Assembly: GCF_900105185.1 (NCBI RefSeq)
Contig: NZ_FNTJ01000002.1
Location: 62,001-126,000 of the forward strand
Direction of reading: 5' to 3'
Source of the DNA: Pseudomonas saponiphila
GTDB taxonomy: Bacteria > Pseudomonadota > Gammaproteobacteria > Pseudomonadales > Pseudomonadaceae
DNA length: 64,000 bases
A model generated the notes under the pieces. The model worked only from the letters and a program-made list of their open reading frames with translations, was not told the DNA's origin and did not search any database. Of the stretch, positions 27,116-34,975 are shown one piece after another; the stretch's first letter is position 1; every line of letters begins with the position of its first letter. Position numbers and translations under genes: made by a program.

Positions 27116-28540
27116 ATGACCCTCTATGTGAACCTCGCCGAACTCCTGGGCACCCGCATCGAACAGGGCTTCTACCGCCCGGGAGATCGCCTGCCCTCGG
27201 TACGCGCCCTGAGCGTCGAGCACGGGGTCAGCCTGAGCACCGTGCAGCAGGCCTATCGCTTGCTGGAAGACAACGGACTGGCGATGCCCAAGCCCAAGTC
27301 CGGGTACTTCGTGCCCCCCAGTCGCGAGCTGCCCGCCTTGCCGGCAATCGGACGTCCGGCACAAAGGCCGGTGGAAATTTCTCAATGGGACCAGGTCCTG
27401 GAGCTGATCCGCGCCGTGCCGCGCAAGGACGTGGTGCAGTTGGGCCGCGGCATGCCGGACATCACCACGCCGACCATGAAGCCCCTGCTGCGAGCCCTGG
27501 CCCGCCTCAGCCGGCGCCAGGACATGCCCGGCCTGCACTACGACAACATCTACGGCGTGCTCGAGCTGCGCGAGCAGGTGGCGCGGCTGATGCTCGATTC
27601 CGGCTGCCAGCTGGGGGCCGGTGACCTGGTGATCACCACCGGCTGCCACGAGGCGCTGTCCACCAGCATTCGCGCCATCTGCGAGCCGGGGGACATCATC
27701 GCCGTCGACTCGCCGAGCTTTCACGGCGCCATGCAGACCCTCAAGGGCCTGGGCATGAAGGCCCTGGAAATCCCCACCGACCCGATTACCGGCATCAGCC
27801 TGGAAGCCCTGGAACTGGCCCTGGAACAGTGGCCGATCAAGGCCATACAGTTGACCCCCAACTGCAACAACCCCCTGGGCTACATCATGCCGGAGTCACG
27901 CAAGCGGGCACTGCTGACCCTGGCCCAGCGCTTCGACGTGGCAATCATCGAGGACGATGTGTACGGCGAGCTGGCCTACACCTACCCGCGCCCGCGCACC
28001 ATCAAGTCCTTCGACGACGACGGCCGGGTGCTGCTATGCAGCTCCTTCTCCAAGACCCTGGCCCCGGGCCTGCGCATCGGCTGGGTCGCCCCCGGCCGCT
28101 ACCTGGAGCGGGTGCTGCACATGAAATACATCAGCACCGGCTCCACGGCCCCGCAGCCGCAGGTGGCCATCGCCGAGTTTCTCAAGAGCGGTCACTTCGA
28201 GCCCCATTTGCGCAAGATGCGCACTCAGTACCAGCGCAATCGCGACCTGATGCTCGATTGGGTCAACCGCTACTTCCCCGCCGAGACCCGCGCCAGCCGC
28301 CCACAAGGCAGTTTCATGCTGTGGATCGAACTCCCCGAGGGGTTTGATGCTCTGAAGCTCAATCGGGTGCTGCTGGATCAGGGCGTGCAGATCGCCGTGG
28401 GCAGCATCTTTTCCGCCTCGGGCAAATACCGCAATTGCCTGCGGATGAACTACGCTGCCAAGCCAACCGCGCAGATCGAAGACGCGGTCCGCAAGGTCGG
28501 AGCCGCGGCCATCAAGCTGCTCAGCGAGAACCCGGGCTGA
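27116..28540 (+). CDS. MocR-type regulator (GntR helix-turn-helix fused to aminotransferase domain)
   Basis: A 474-residue fusion. Residues 1-70 are a GntR winged helix (GTRIEQGFYRPGDRLPSVRALSVEHGVSLSTVQQAYRLLE). Residues 105-465 are a fold-type I aminotransferase domain. The PLP lysine is in SSFSKTLAPGLRIGW and the family Asn/Asp in TPNCNNPLG and IIEDDVYGEL, so PLP binding should be intact. MocR proteins use PLP as a sensor to control vitamin B6, GABA or amino-acid genes. It is divergent from the DUF1127 gene and 66 bases before the phospholipase-D gene. Its target is not visible; the DUF1127 gene is the simplest guess. Confidence 0.9.
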   Translation: MTLYVNLAELLGTRIEQGFYRPGDRLPSVRALSVEHGVSLSTVQQAYRLLEDNGLAMPKPKSGYFVPPSRELPALPAIGRPAQRPVEISQWDQVLELIRAVPRKDVVQLGRGMPDITTPTMKPLLRALARLSRRQDMPGLHYDNIYGVLELREQVARLMLDSGCQLGAGDLVITTGCHEALSTSIRAICEPGDIIAVDSPSFHGAMQTLKGLGMKALEIPTDPITGISLEALELALEQWPIKAIQLTPNCNNPLGYIMPESRKRALLTLAQRFDVAIIEDDVYGELAYTYPRPRTIKSFDDDGRVLLCSSFSKTLAPGLRIGWVAPGRYLERVLHMKYISTGSTAPQPQVAIAEFLKSGHFEPHLRKMRTQYQRNRDLMLDWVNRYFPAETRASRPQGSFMLWIELPEGFDALKLNRVLLDQGVQIAVGSIFSASGKYRNCLRMNYAAKPTAQIEDAVRKVGAAAIKLLSENPG

Positions 28541-28606
28541 TCCCGACCTGTTGCAGGAAGCCAGCCGTCCCATGCCAATCCGTGCCGTGATGCGAGATGA
28601 CCTGAC

Positions 28607-30172
28607 TTGAGCCGTTTACAGGTATTCACCTGGCTTTTGCTGCTGAGCCTCGGGCTGGGCGGCTGCGCCACCCTCGAAGTGCCCTACCAGCCCAGCCAGG
28701 CCCTGCCCGCCAGCAACTCCAGCTTTGCCCAATCGATCCGGGCCCAGGCCGCCCCCCATCAGGGGCGCTCGGGCTTTCGCCTGCTGTCCAACAGCACCGA
28801 AGCCTTCATGGCCCGCGCCGAACTGATCCGCAGCGCGCAGAGCAGCCTCGATCTGCAGTACTACATCGTCCATGACGGGGTCAGCACGCGCATGCTGGTG
28901 GACGAGCTGCTCAAGGCCGCCGACCGTGGCGTGCGCGTGCGCATCTTGCTCGACGACACCACCAGCGACGGCCTGGACCAGATCATCGCCACCCTGGCCG
29001 CCCACCCACAGATCCAGATCCGCCTGTTCAACCCGCTGCACCTGGGCCGCAGCACCGGCCTGACCCGAGCCATGGGGCGCCTGTTCAACCTGTCGCAGCA
29101 GCATCGGAGGATGCACAACAAGCTGTGGCTGGCGGACAACAGCGTGGCCATCGTCGGCGGGCGCAACCTGGGGGACGAGTATTTCGATGCCGAACCCAAC
29201 CTGAACTTCACCGACATCGACATGCTCAGCGTGGGACCGGTGGCCGAGCAGCTGGGGCATAGCTTCGACCAGTACTGGAACAGCGCCCTGAGCCGGCCCA
29301 TCGGCGAGTTCCTGTCCAGTACCCCTTCGGCCAAGGCCCTGGACAACACCCGCCAGCGCCTGGAGGAGTCACTGCAGGACAACCGCCGGCAAAACCAGGC
29401 GCTGTACCGGCAACTGAAGACCTACCGGACCCAGCCGCGCATGGACATCTGGCGCAAGGAGCTGATCTGGGCCTGGAACCAGGCCCTGTGGGACGCACCA
29501 ACCAAGGTCCTGGCCAAGGGCGATCCAGACCCGCACCTGCTGCTGACCACCCAGCTGGCGCCGGAGCTCAAGGGGGTCAGCAAGGAACTGATCATGGTTT
29601 CGGCCTACTTCGTGCCCGGCCAGCCGGGCCTGGTGTACCTCACCGGACGCGCCGACGCCGGGGTGCACGTGAGCCTCCTGACCAACTCACTGGAAGCCAC
29701 CGATGTGCCCGCGGTGCACGGCGGCTACGCGCCTTACCGCAAGGCCCTGCTGGAACATGGGGTACGGCTGTTCGAATTGCGCCGCCAGCCCGGCGACCAC
29801 GGCGGCAGCGGCCCCCACCTGTTGCGCAGTACCTGGCGCGGTTCGGACTCGAGCCTGCACAGCAAGGCGATGATTTTCGACCGGCAGAAATCCTTTGTCG
29901 GCTCGTTCAACTTCGACCCGCGCTCGGTGCTGTGGAACACCGAAGTCGGGGTCCTGGTGGACAGCCCGGAACTGGCCGGGCACCTGCGCGCCCTGGCCCT
30001 GCAAGGCATGGCCCCGGCCCTGAGCTACGAAGCCAGGCTGCAGGACGGCAAGATCATCTGGGTGACCGAAGACAACCAACAGTTGCACAGCCTGAGCCGG
30101 GAACCGGGCAGTTGGTGGCGACGCATCAACGCCTGGCTGAGCACCCGCGTCGGCCTGGAGCGCATGCTCTAG
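28607..30172 (+). CDS. Phospholipase D family lipoprotein (cardiolipin synthase-like)
   Basis: A 521-residue protein with a lipoprotein signal (LLLLSLGLGGCATLEV, Cys at about 20) and two phospholipase-D HKD motifs: HNKLWLADNSVAIVGGRN at about 167 and HSKAMIFDRQKSFVGSFNFD at about 420. It is therefore a membrane-anchored periplasmic transphosphatidylase or phospholipase, similar in layout to ClsC-type cardiolipin synthases, which lack the lipid anchor. The start is TTG: an in-frame stop lies three codons upstream, and the signal sequence begins immediately after this codon. The ribosome site is weak. The substrate (cardiolipin synthesis or lipid turnover) cannot be told from sequence. Confidence 0.86.
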   Translation: MSRLQVFTWLLLLSLGLGGCATLEVPYQPSQALPASNSSFAQSIRAQAAPHQGRSGFRLLSNSTEAFMARAELIRSAQSSLDLQYYIVHDGVSTRMLVDELLKAADRGVRVRILLDDTTSDGLDQIIATLAAHPQIQIRLFNPLHLGRSTGLTRAMGRLFNLSQQHRRMHNKLWLADNSVAIVGGRNLGDEYFDAEPNLNFTDIDMLSVGPVAEQLGHSFDQYWNSALSRPIGEFLSSTPSAKALDNTRQRLEESLQDNRRQNQALYRQLKTYRTQPRMDIWRKELIWAWNQALWDAPTKVLAKGDPDPHLLLTTQLAPELKGVSKELIMVSAYFVPGQPGLVYLTGRADAGVHVSLLTNSLEATDVPAVHGGYAPYRKALLEHGVRLFELRRQPGDHGGSGPHLLRSTWRGSDSSLHSKAMIFDRQKSFVGSFNFDPRSVLWNTEVGVLVDSPELAGHLRALALQGMAPALSYEARLQDGKIIWVTEDNQQLHSLSREPGSWWRRINAWLSTRVGLERML

Positions 30173-30187
30173 ATCGACCCGGGCCTG

Positions 30188-30601
30188 TCAGCGCTTGAGC
30201 AGCTGGTTCTGGATAAAGGCCTCCAGCCCCGGCGAGTGATAGAAGCCCATGCAGCGTTCGAAAATCGCGTTGATCGGGTAACCGGCCTCGTTCTTCATCG
30301 GCGGCCCGCCGACATGGAAGCTGCCCGTCTGCTGCTTGACGAAGTTGCTCAGGGCCCGGGGGCGCAGGCCGGAGCCTTCGCGGTCCAGTTGCACCAGATC
30401 GACGAAGTAGGAAGCGTCGTGCAGGTCGAACGCCTTGTAGAACTGCAAACGCTCGTAGTTATCGTCCAGGCACTCCTTGAGCGCCAACTGCTTGAGCCGC
30501 TCCACCGACGGGCCCTTGGGCGCAGCATCGGCGAAGCCGGCGAGCGAAAACGTCAGCACCCACAGCGCTGCACCGAACCCCTTGATTGTCTTGAGTGTCA
30601 T
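30188..30601 (-). CDS. Secreted small protein, possibly Tai4-like T6SS immunity
   Basis: A 137-residue protein with a signal peptide (about 1-24, cleavage after ADA). Two cysteines frame the mature domain: KECLDDNY near residue 45 and IFERCMGFYHSPGLEAFIQ at the C-terminus. That ending, a cysteine then a YHS-x-x-L pattern, resembles periplasmic Tai4-type immunity proteins that neutralise T6SS amidases. No effector gene (Tae4-like) is adjacent, so if related it is an orphan immunity gene. The similarity is from memory of the family pattern only and may be wrong; hypothetical secreted protein is the safe reading. The ATG at 30601 fits the signal peptide. Confidence 0.4.
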   Translation of the reverse strand: MTLKTIKGFGAALWVLTFSLAGFADAAPKGPSVERLKQLALKECLDDNYERLQFYKAFDLHDASYFVDLVQLDREGSGLRPRALSNFVKQQTGSFHVGGPPMKNEAGYPINAIFERCMGFYHSPGLEAFIQNQLLKR

Positions 30602-30635
30602 CTGAACGCCCTGATTGAACCAGCAGCCCAGCAGC

Positions 30636-31784
30636 CTATACCGATTGCGGCACCGCAGCACCCAATGCCCCCTGGCGCAGCAACAGCACAATCAGCCCCA
30701 AGGCCCCGGCCACCATCAACCACAGCAAGGCATGGCCGCTGACCCACTGGCTGCCCGCCCCCGCCACCAGCGGCCCGATCAGGCAACCAATGCCCCAGAG
30801 TTGCGCCACATGCGCGTTGGCGCGCACCAGGGCGTCATCGCGATAACGCTCGCCGATCAGAATCAATGACAGGGTGAACAAGCCCCCGGCGCTGGCCCCG
30901 AACAGCACCCACAACGGCCAGATCAGCACCGTGTGGAGCAACAGCGGAATCGCCAGGCTCGACAACAGCAGTGCCACGGCGCAGCCGGTGAACAGGGAGC
31001 GCCGCGACAAGCGATCGGCCAAGGCGCCAATCGGCAGTTGCAGCACCGCATCGCCGACGACCACGGTACTGACCATCGCCAGGGCGATGTCTTCGGTGAA
31101 GCCCTGGCGCAGGCAATACACCGGTAACAGCGTCAGGATCATTGCCTCGAAGGCGGCGAACAGTGCCACGGCCCAGGCAATCGCCGGTAGCCCACGGCAA
31201 AAGCGCCCCAGGTCACCCAGGGTCACGCTGCAGGCTTCGGTCACTGGCGCGCCGCTGCGGCCGATCAACAGCAAGGGCGATACCAGCAGCAGCCCGACCC
31301 CGACCCAGAAGCCGTAGTCAGTTTCGGTGCCCAGGGCTCCCAGCAGCAAAGGCCCGGCCAATTGGCTCAAGGCGTAACAACTGCCATACAGCGCAACCAG
31401 CCGTCCACGCCACTGCTCGACCACCAGCTGGTTGATCCAGCTTTCACCGAGGATGAAGACGATGGTCAGAACCGTGCCCAGGCCCAGGCGCAGCACCAGC
31501 CACAGCGGGTAATTGGGCAACAGCGCCAGCAATCCAATCGATAGCGCCCCGCCCCACAGGCACAGGCGCATCAGGCCCGCGGTGCCGAAACGAGCTGCCA
31601 GGCGGCTGGCGAGCTTGGCCCCAAGCAACACGCCAAAAGCCGGCATCGACGCCATGACACCAATGGCAAAGGGCCCATAACCCCAGCCTTCCAGGCGAAA
31701 CGACACCAGCGGCATGCTGACACCCAGGGCCAGGCCAACACTCAGGACAGCGGCCAAAACGGCGAAATAGGTCGCCCAACGCAT
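30636..31784 (-). CDS. MFS transporter (YcaD-like)
   Basis: A 382-residue major facilitator with about twelve predicted helices. The loop 2-3 motif is visible as GAKLASRLAARFG and its second-half counterpart as GALADRLSRRSLF. AGGAG lies seven bases before the ATG at 31784. Length and layout resemble the YcaD/YfkF-type subgroup. It lies directly downstream of kauB on the same strand; in P. aeruginosa an MFS gene also precedes kauB (PA5311), so it may move a polyamine-route compound, but that is inference from position only. Confidence 0.88.
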   Translation of the reverse strand: MRWATYFAVLAAVLSVGLALGVSMPLVSFRLEGWGYGPFAIGVMASMPAFGVLLGAKLASRLAARFGTAGLMRLCLWGGALSIGLLALLPNYPLWLVLRLGLGTVLTIVFILGESWINQLVVEQWRGRLVALYGSCYALSQLAGPLLLGALGTETDYGFWVGVGLLLVSPLLLIGRSGAPVTEACSVTLGDLGRFCRGLPAIAWAVALFAAFEAMILTLLPVYCLRQGFTEDIALAMVSTVVVGDAVLQLPIGALADRLSRRSLFTGCAVALLLSSLAIPLLLHTVLIWPLWVLFGASAGGLFTLSLILIGERYRDDALVRANAHVAQLWGIGCLIGPLVAGAGSQWVSGHALLWLMVAGALGLIVLLLRQGALGAAVPQSV

Positions 31785-31942
31785 TTCCACGCTCCTGTGG
31801 ATCATTGTTCTGCAAGGCACAGACAACACAGCCGGACTCCCCTGGCGGAAAGTCCGGCTGCGCTGTGGATCGAGGGCTGCGGCAGGAAGCCGGCTGGCCG
31901 GTGAAAGCGCCCCTGGGGGCGCATCACCTCAAACCCGAAGGC

Positions 31943-33436
31943 TCAGAGCTTGATCCAGGTCGCTTTCAGCTCGGTGTATTTGTCAAACGCATGCAACGAC
32001 TTGTCACGACCGTTGCCCGACTGCTTGAAGCCGCCGAAAGGCGCGGTCATGTCGCCGCCGTCGTACTGGTTGACCCAGACGCTGCCGGCACGCAAGGCCT
32101 TGGCGGTCAGGTGAGCCTTGGAGATGTTCGCGGTCCACACTGCAGCCGCCAGTCCGTAAGGAGTGTCGTTGGCAATCTGGATCGCCTCTTCCACGCTGTC
32201 GAAGGCAATCACCGACAGCACCGGGCCAAAGATCTCTTCCTGGGCAATCTTCATGGCGTTGCTGACACCATCGAAAATCGTCGGTTCCACGTAGGTGCCG
32301 CCCGTTTCCTGCAGGGTGCGCTTGCCACCGGCCACCAGCTTGGCGCCATCGGCATGACCGGCCTCGATGTAGGACAGCACGGTGTTCATCTGCTGGGTGT
32401 CCACCAGGGCACCGACGTTGGTGGCCGGGTCCAGCGGATTGCCCGGCTTCCAGGCTTTCAGGGCCTCGACCACCAGAGGCAGGAATTTGTCCTTGATGGA
32501 ACGCTCCACCAGCAGGCGGGAACCGGCGGTGCAGACTTCGCCCTGGTTGAAGGCAATGGCGCTGGCGGCCGATTCGGCGGCGGCCTGCAGGTCCGGGGCA
32601 TCGGCGAACACGATGTTCGGGCTCTTGCCGCCGGCTTCCAGCCAGACGCGCTTCATGTTGGATTCACCGGAGTAGACCAGAAGCTGCTTGGCGATCTTGG
32701 TAGAACCGGTGAACACCAGGGTGTCCACGTCCATGTGCAGGGCCAGGGCCTTGCCCACAGTGTGGCCGTAGCCGGGCAGCACGTTGAACACGCCAGCCGG
32801 AATCCCGGCTTCCACGGCCAGGGCGGCGATGCGAATGGCGGTCAGCGGGGATTTTTCCGAAGGCTTGAGGATCACCGAGTTGCCGGTGGACAGCGCCGGG
32901 CCTAGTTTCCAGCAGGCCATCATCAGCGGGAAGTTCCACGGCACGATGGCCGCGACCACGCCCACTGGCTCACGGGTCACCAGGCCCAGCTGGTCATGGG
33001 GGGTGGCGGCGACTTCGTCGTAGATCTTGTCGATGGCCTCGCCGCTCCAGCTCAGGGCTTGTGCCGCGCCGGGAACGTCGATTTGCAGGGAGTCGCTGAT
33101 GGGCTTGCCCATGTCCAGGGTTTCCAGGAGCGCCAGCTCCTCGGCGTGCTGCTTGAGCAGGCCGGCAAAACGGATCATCACCGACTTGCGCTTGGCCGGT
33201 GCCAGGCGTGACCAGACGCCGGAGTTGAAGGTGGCGCGGGCATTGTCCACGGCGCGCTGGGCATCGACGGCGTCACAGCTGGCAATGCTCGCCAGTACAC
33301 GGCCGTCGACCGGGCTGATGCACTCGAAAGTGTCGTTGGAAACGGCTGCGGTGTATTCACCGTTGATGTAGGCGCGGCCTTCGATTTTCAGGTCGCGGGC
33401 ACGTTGTTCCCAGTCGGCACGAGTCAGGGTGGTCAT
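31943..33436 (-). CDS. kauB: Aldehyde dehydrogenase KauB (4-guanidinobutyraldehyde / PuuC type)
   Basis: A 497-residue NAD(P)-dependent aldehyde dehydrogenase. The catalytic cysteine is in FNQGEVCTAGSRLLV (about 302) and the general-base glutamate in VWLEAGGKSPNIV (about 268). The NAD fold signature FTGSTKIAKQLL and IVPWNFPLMMA are present. It matches KauB/PuuC, which oxidises 4-guanidinobutyraldehyde, gamma-glutamyl-gamma-aminobutyraldehyde and related aldehydes from arginine and polyamine breakdown. AGGAGG lies nine bases before the start. With PauR and the PauB4-like oxidase nearby, PauR repression with polyamine induction is likely. Confidence 0.92.
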   Translation of the reverse strand: MTTLTRADWEQRARDLKIEGRAYINGEYTAAVSNDTFECISPVDGRVLASIASCDAVDAQRAVDNARATFNSGVWSRLAPAKRKSVMIRFAGLLKQHAEELALLETLDMGKPISDSLQIDVPGAAQALSWSGEAIDKIYDEVAATPHDQLGLVTREPVGVVAAIVPWNFPLMMACWKLGPALSTGNSVILKPSEKSPLTAIRIAALAVEAGIPAGVFNVLPGYGHTVGKALALHMDVDTLVFTGSTKIAKQLLVYSGESNMKRVWLEAGGKSPNIVFADAPDLQAAAESAASAIAFNQGEVCTAGSRLLVERSIKDKFLPLVVEALKAWKPGNPLDPATNVGALVDTQQMNTVLSYIEAGHADGAKLVAGGKRTLQETGGTYVEPTIFDGVSNAMKIAQEEIFGPVLSVIAFDSVEEAIQIANDTPYGLAAAVWTANISKAHLTAKALRAGSVWVNQYDGGDMTAPFGGFKQSGNGRDKSLHAFDKYTELKATWIKL

Positions 33437-33601
33437 ACGAGTGTCCTCCTCTTATTTGAATACAAGCGCCACGCGAACTACGCCGGCACTCATGAAGAAT
33501 TCTGCCCGGCCAGCCTGTTTTCGGCCAAAGGCACCCGCAACCCTAAACCAGCGACACCTGTACTTTCAATATATTTGACAAAGCCCGGGCAAACGCCATT
33601 G

Positions 33602-33625
33602 CTATGTGCATTTTAATAAACATAG
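33602..33625. promoter_or_regulatory. Imperfect palindrome in the kauB-cupin intergenic region
   Basis: CTATGT and ACATAG arms separated by 12 AT-rich bases, in the 238-base gap between the divergent kauB and cupin genes. It could be an operator or part of a promoter. No known site is matched. Confidence 0.3.
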
Positions 33626-33674
33626 ACTTTGGCCTTCATAGCCACTCGCGCCGCAATCACGGGGGAATACAAGA

Positions 33675-34037
33675 ATGAGCATCCACAACGTCGTCGACTT
33701 CAGCCAAGCCAACACCGAGGGCGAACGCTACCGCCCTGCTCCGGAGAAAGTCCTCAAGGGCGATCCCGAACAAGCGGTGTTCAACCATTACGGCAGCCCC
33801 TGCGGGCAGCTCAACGCCGGGATCTGGGAAGGCGCCGTGGGCCAATGGACGGTGAACTTCACCGAACACGAATACTGCGAGATTCTTCAGGGCGTTTCGG
33901 TGCTGCGTGACAACGACGGCAATGCCAAGACCCTGCGTGCCGGCGACCGCTTCGTGATCCCGGCCGGGTTCAAGGGCACCTGGGAAGTGCTGGAGCCCTG
34001 CCGCAAGGTCTACGTGGCCTTCGAACAGAAAGCCTGA
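33675..34037 (+). CDS. Cupin domain protein
   Basis: A 120-residue single cupin (Cupin_3/DUF861 type). The barrel motifs are GQWTVNFTEHEYCEILQGVSVLRDNDG and LRAGDRFVIPAGFKGTWEVLEP. Small proteins of this class are often encoded beside polyamine and amino-acid catabolic genes and may act on ureido or carbamoyl compounds, but many are uncharacterised. It is divergent from kauB, so it may share the polyamine route. GGGGG lies a few bases before the ATG. The metal-binding histidine set seems partial, so enzymatic activity is uncertain. Confidence 0.85.
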   Translation: MSIHNVVDFSQANTEGERYRPAPEKVLKGDPEQAVFNHYGSPCGQLNAGIWEGAVGQWTVNFTEHEYCEILQGVSVLRDNDGNAKTLRAGDRFVIPAGFKGTWEVLEPCRKVYVAFEQKA

Positions 34038-34046
34038 ATCTCAGGC

Positions 34047-34080
34047 ACAAAAAAACCCGCTTGAAGGCGGGTTTTTTTGT
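34047..34080. terminator. Bidirectional terminator between the cupin gene and rpmG
   Basis: A perfect 14-bp stem, ACAAAAAAACCCGC / GCGGGTTTTTTTGT, with a six-base TTGAAG loop. It can end the cupin gene on the plus strand and rpmB-rpmG on the minus strand. Confidence 0.92.
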
Positions 34081-34095
34081 CAGAAGAAAAATCAA

Positions 34096-34251
34096 TTACT
34101 TGATTTTGCCTTCCTTGTAGATCACGTGCTTGCGAACAACCGGATCATATTTCTTGATCTCGATTTTGTCCGGAGTAGTACGCTTGTTCTTGTCGGTAGT
34201 GTAGAAGTGACCAGTACCGGCGCTCGAGATCAAACGAATCAATTCACGCAT
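34096..34251 (-). CDS. rpmG: Ribosomal protein bL33
   Basis: A 51-residue protein, short enough to be missed by length cut-offs. It begins [19 protein letters not shown] and ends [13 protein letters not shown], a clear L33 of the large subunit. It contains no cysteine, so it is the zinc-free (C-minus) form, as in E. coli. It follows rpmB by 11 bases; the pair rpmB-rpmG is a universal operon in gamma-proteobacteria. Confidence 0.98.
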   Translation of the reverse strand: MRELIRLISSAGTGHFYTTDKNKRTTPDKIEIKKYDPVVRKHVIYKEGKIK

Positions 34252-34262
34252 GATTAGCTCCC

Positions 34263-34499
34263 TTAAACCTTGCCGCCATCGCGACGGATTTCGGCCAGCA
34301 CGACATCAATGCCGCGCTTGTCGATGATACGCATGCCTTTGGCAGATACGCGCAGACGCACAAAGCGTTTCTCGGACTCAACCCAGAAGCGGTGATGCTG
34401 CAGGTTCGGCAGGAAACGACGACGGGTTTTGTTGTTTGCGTGGGAAATGTTATTCCCAGTCACCGGACCCTTACCGGTAACTTGACAGACTCTAGACAT
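34263..34499 (-). CDS. rpmB: Ribosomal protein bL28
   Basis: A 78-residue large-subunit protein, the usual bacterial length. [34 protein letters not shown] and the [18 protein letters not shown] segment are L28 signatures. It is first in rpmB-rpmG. Its promoter should lie in the gap that starts at 34500. Confidence 0.98.
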   Translation of the reverse strand: MSRVCQVTGKGPVTGNNISHANNKTRRRFLPNLQHHRFWVESEKRFVRLRVSAKGMRIIDKRGIDVVLAEIRRDGGKV

Positions 34500-34975
34500 G
34501 CCTCAGCCCTCTAAAACCACATGCCCAACCCGGCATGGGTTGGCCGCTTAATCTCTCAGTCATTTGGCGCCAGGCGCCGCGTTTCTTTAGGGTCTTACCG
34601 GCTACACCTACAAGCGAAGGAACCGGGCCCCTAGAAAAGAGCGCTGCTTTATACCAGAAAGACCCCATAGCAACAACAGCCGCTGTGCGCAGGATGATGA
34701 AAAGTCCTGATTTTCTTGCGCCGGACGCCTGCGGCAAAGGCTACCGCAGAAATCTACCGCTCGTCGCAGAATATATTTGCAACATTCTCCAACAGGAAAT
34801 TCGCCAAACGCGGGGCAGCAGATCGGCCAGCAATTGCCTGCGGGGCGCAGGCGCAACTCCGGGTTTTGGCCCCGGATACAAAAGGGGATAGTCATTTCAT
34901 AAAGAGGCCACTAGGGTAGGGCATTTCCAGACTGCACTCGCAGATGGGCCTTCGATCTGCACAAGGAACCCGACC
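34500..34975. other. 476-base gap between rpmB and the peptide-binding protein gene
   Basis: This divergent gap must carry the rpmB-rpmG promoter on the minus strand and the promoter of the solute-binding protein on the plus strand. Short open frames occur on both strands, but none has a credible ribosome site, family motif or composition of a coding gene. I see no REP unit, RNA gene or strong palindrome in it. The AAGGAA ribosome site of the next gene is at about 34963. Confidence 0.6.

Noticed and set aside
34535..34919. Short open frames in the gap between rpmB and the solute-binding protein gene
   Set aside because: No ribosome site, no family pattern, and overlapping frames on both strands; more likely promoter DNA.
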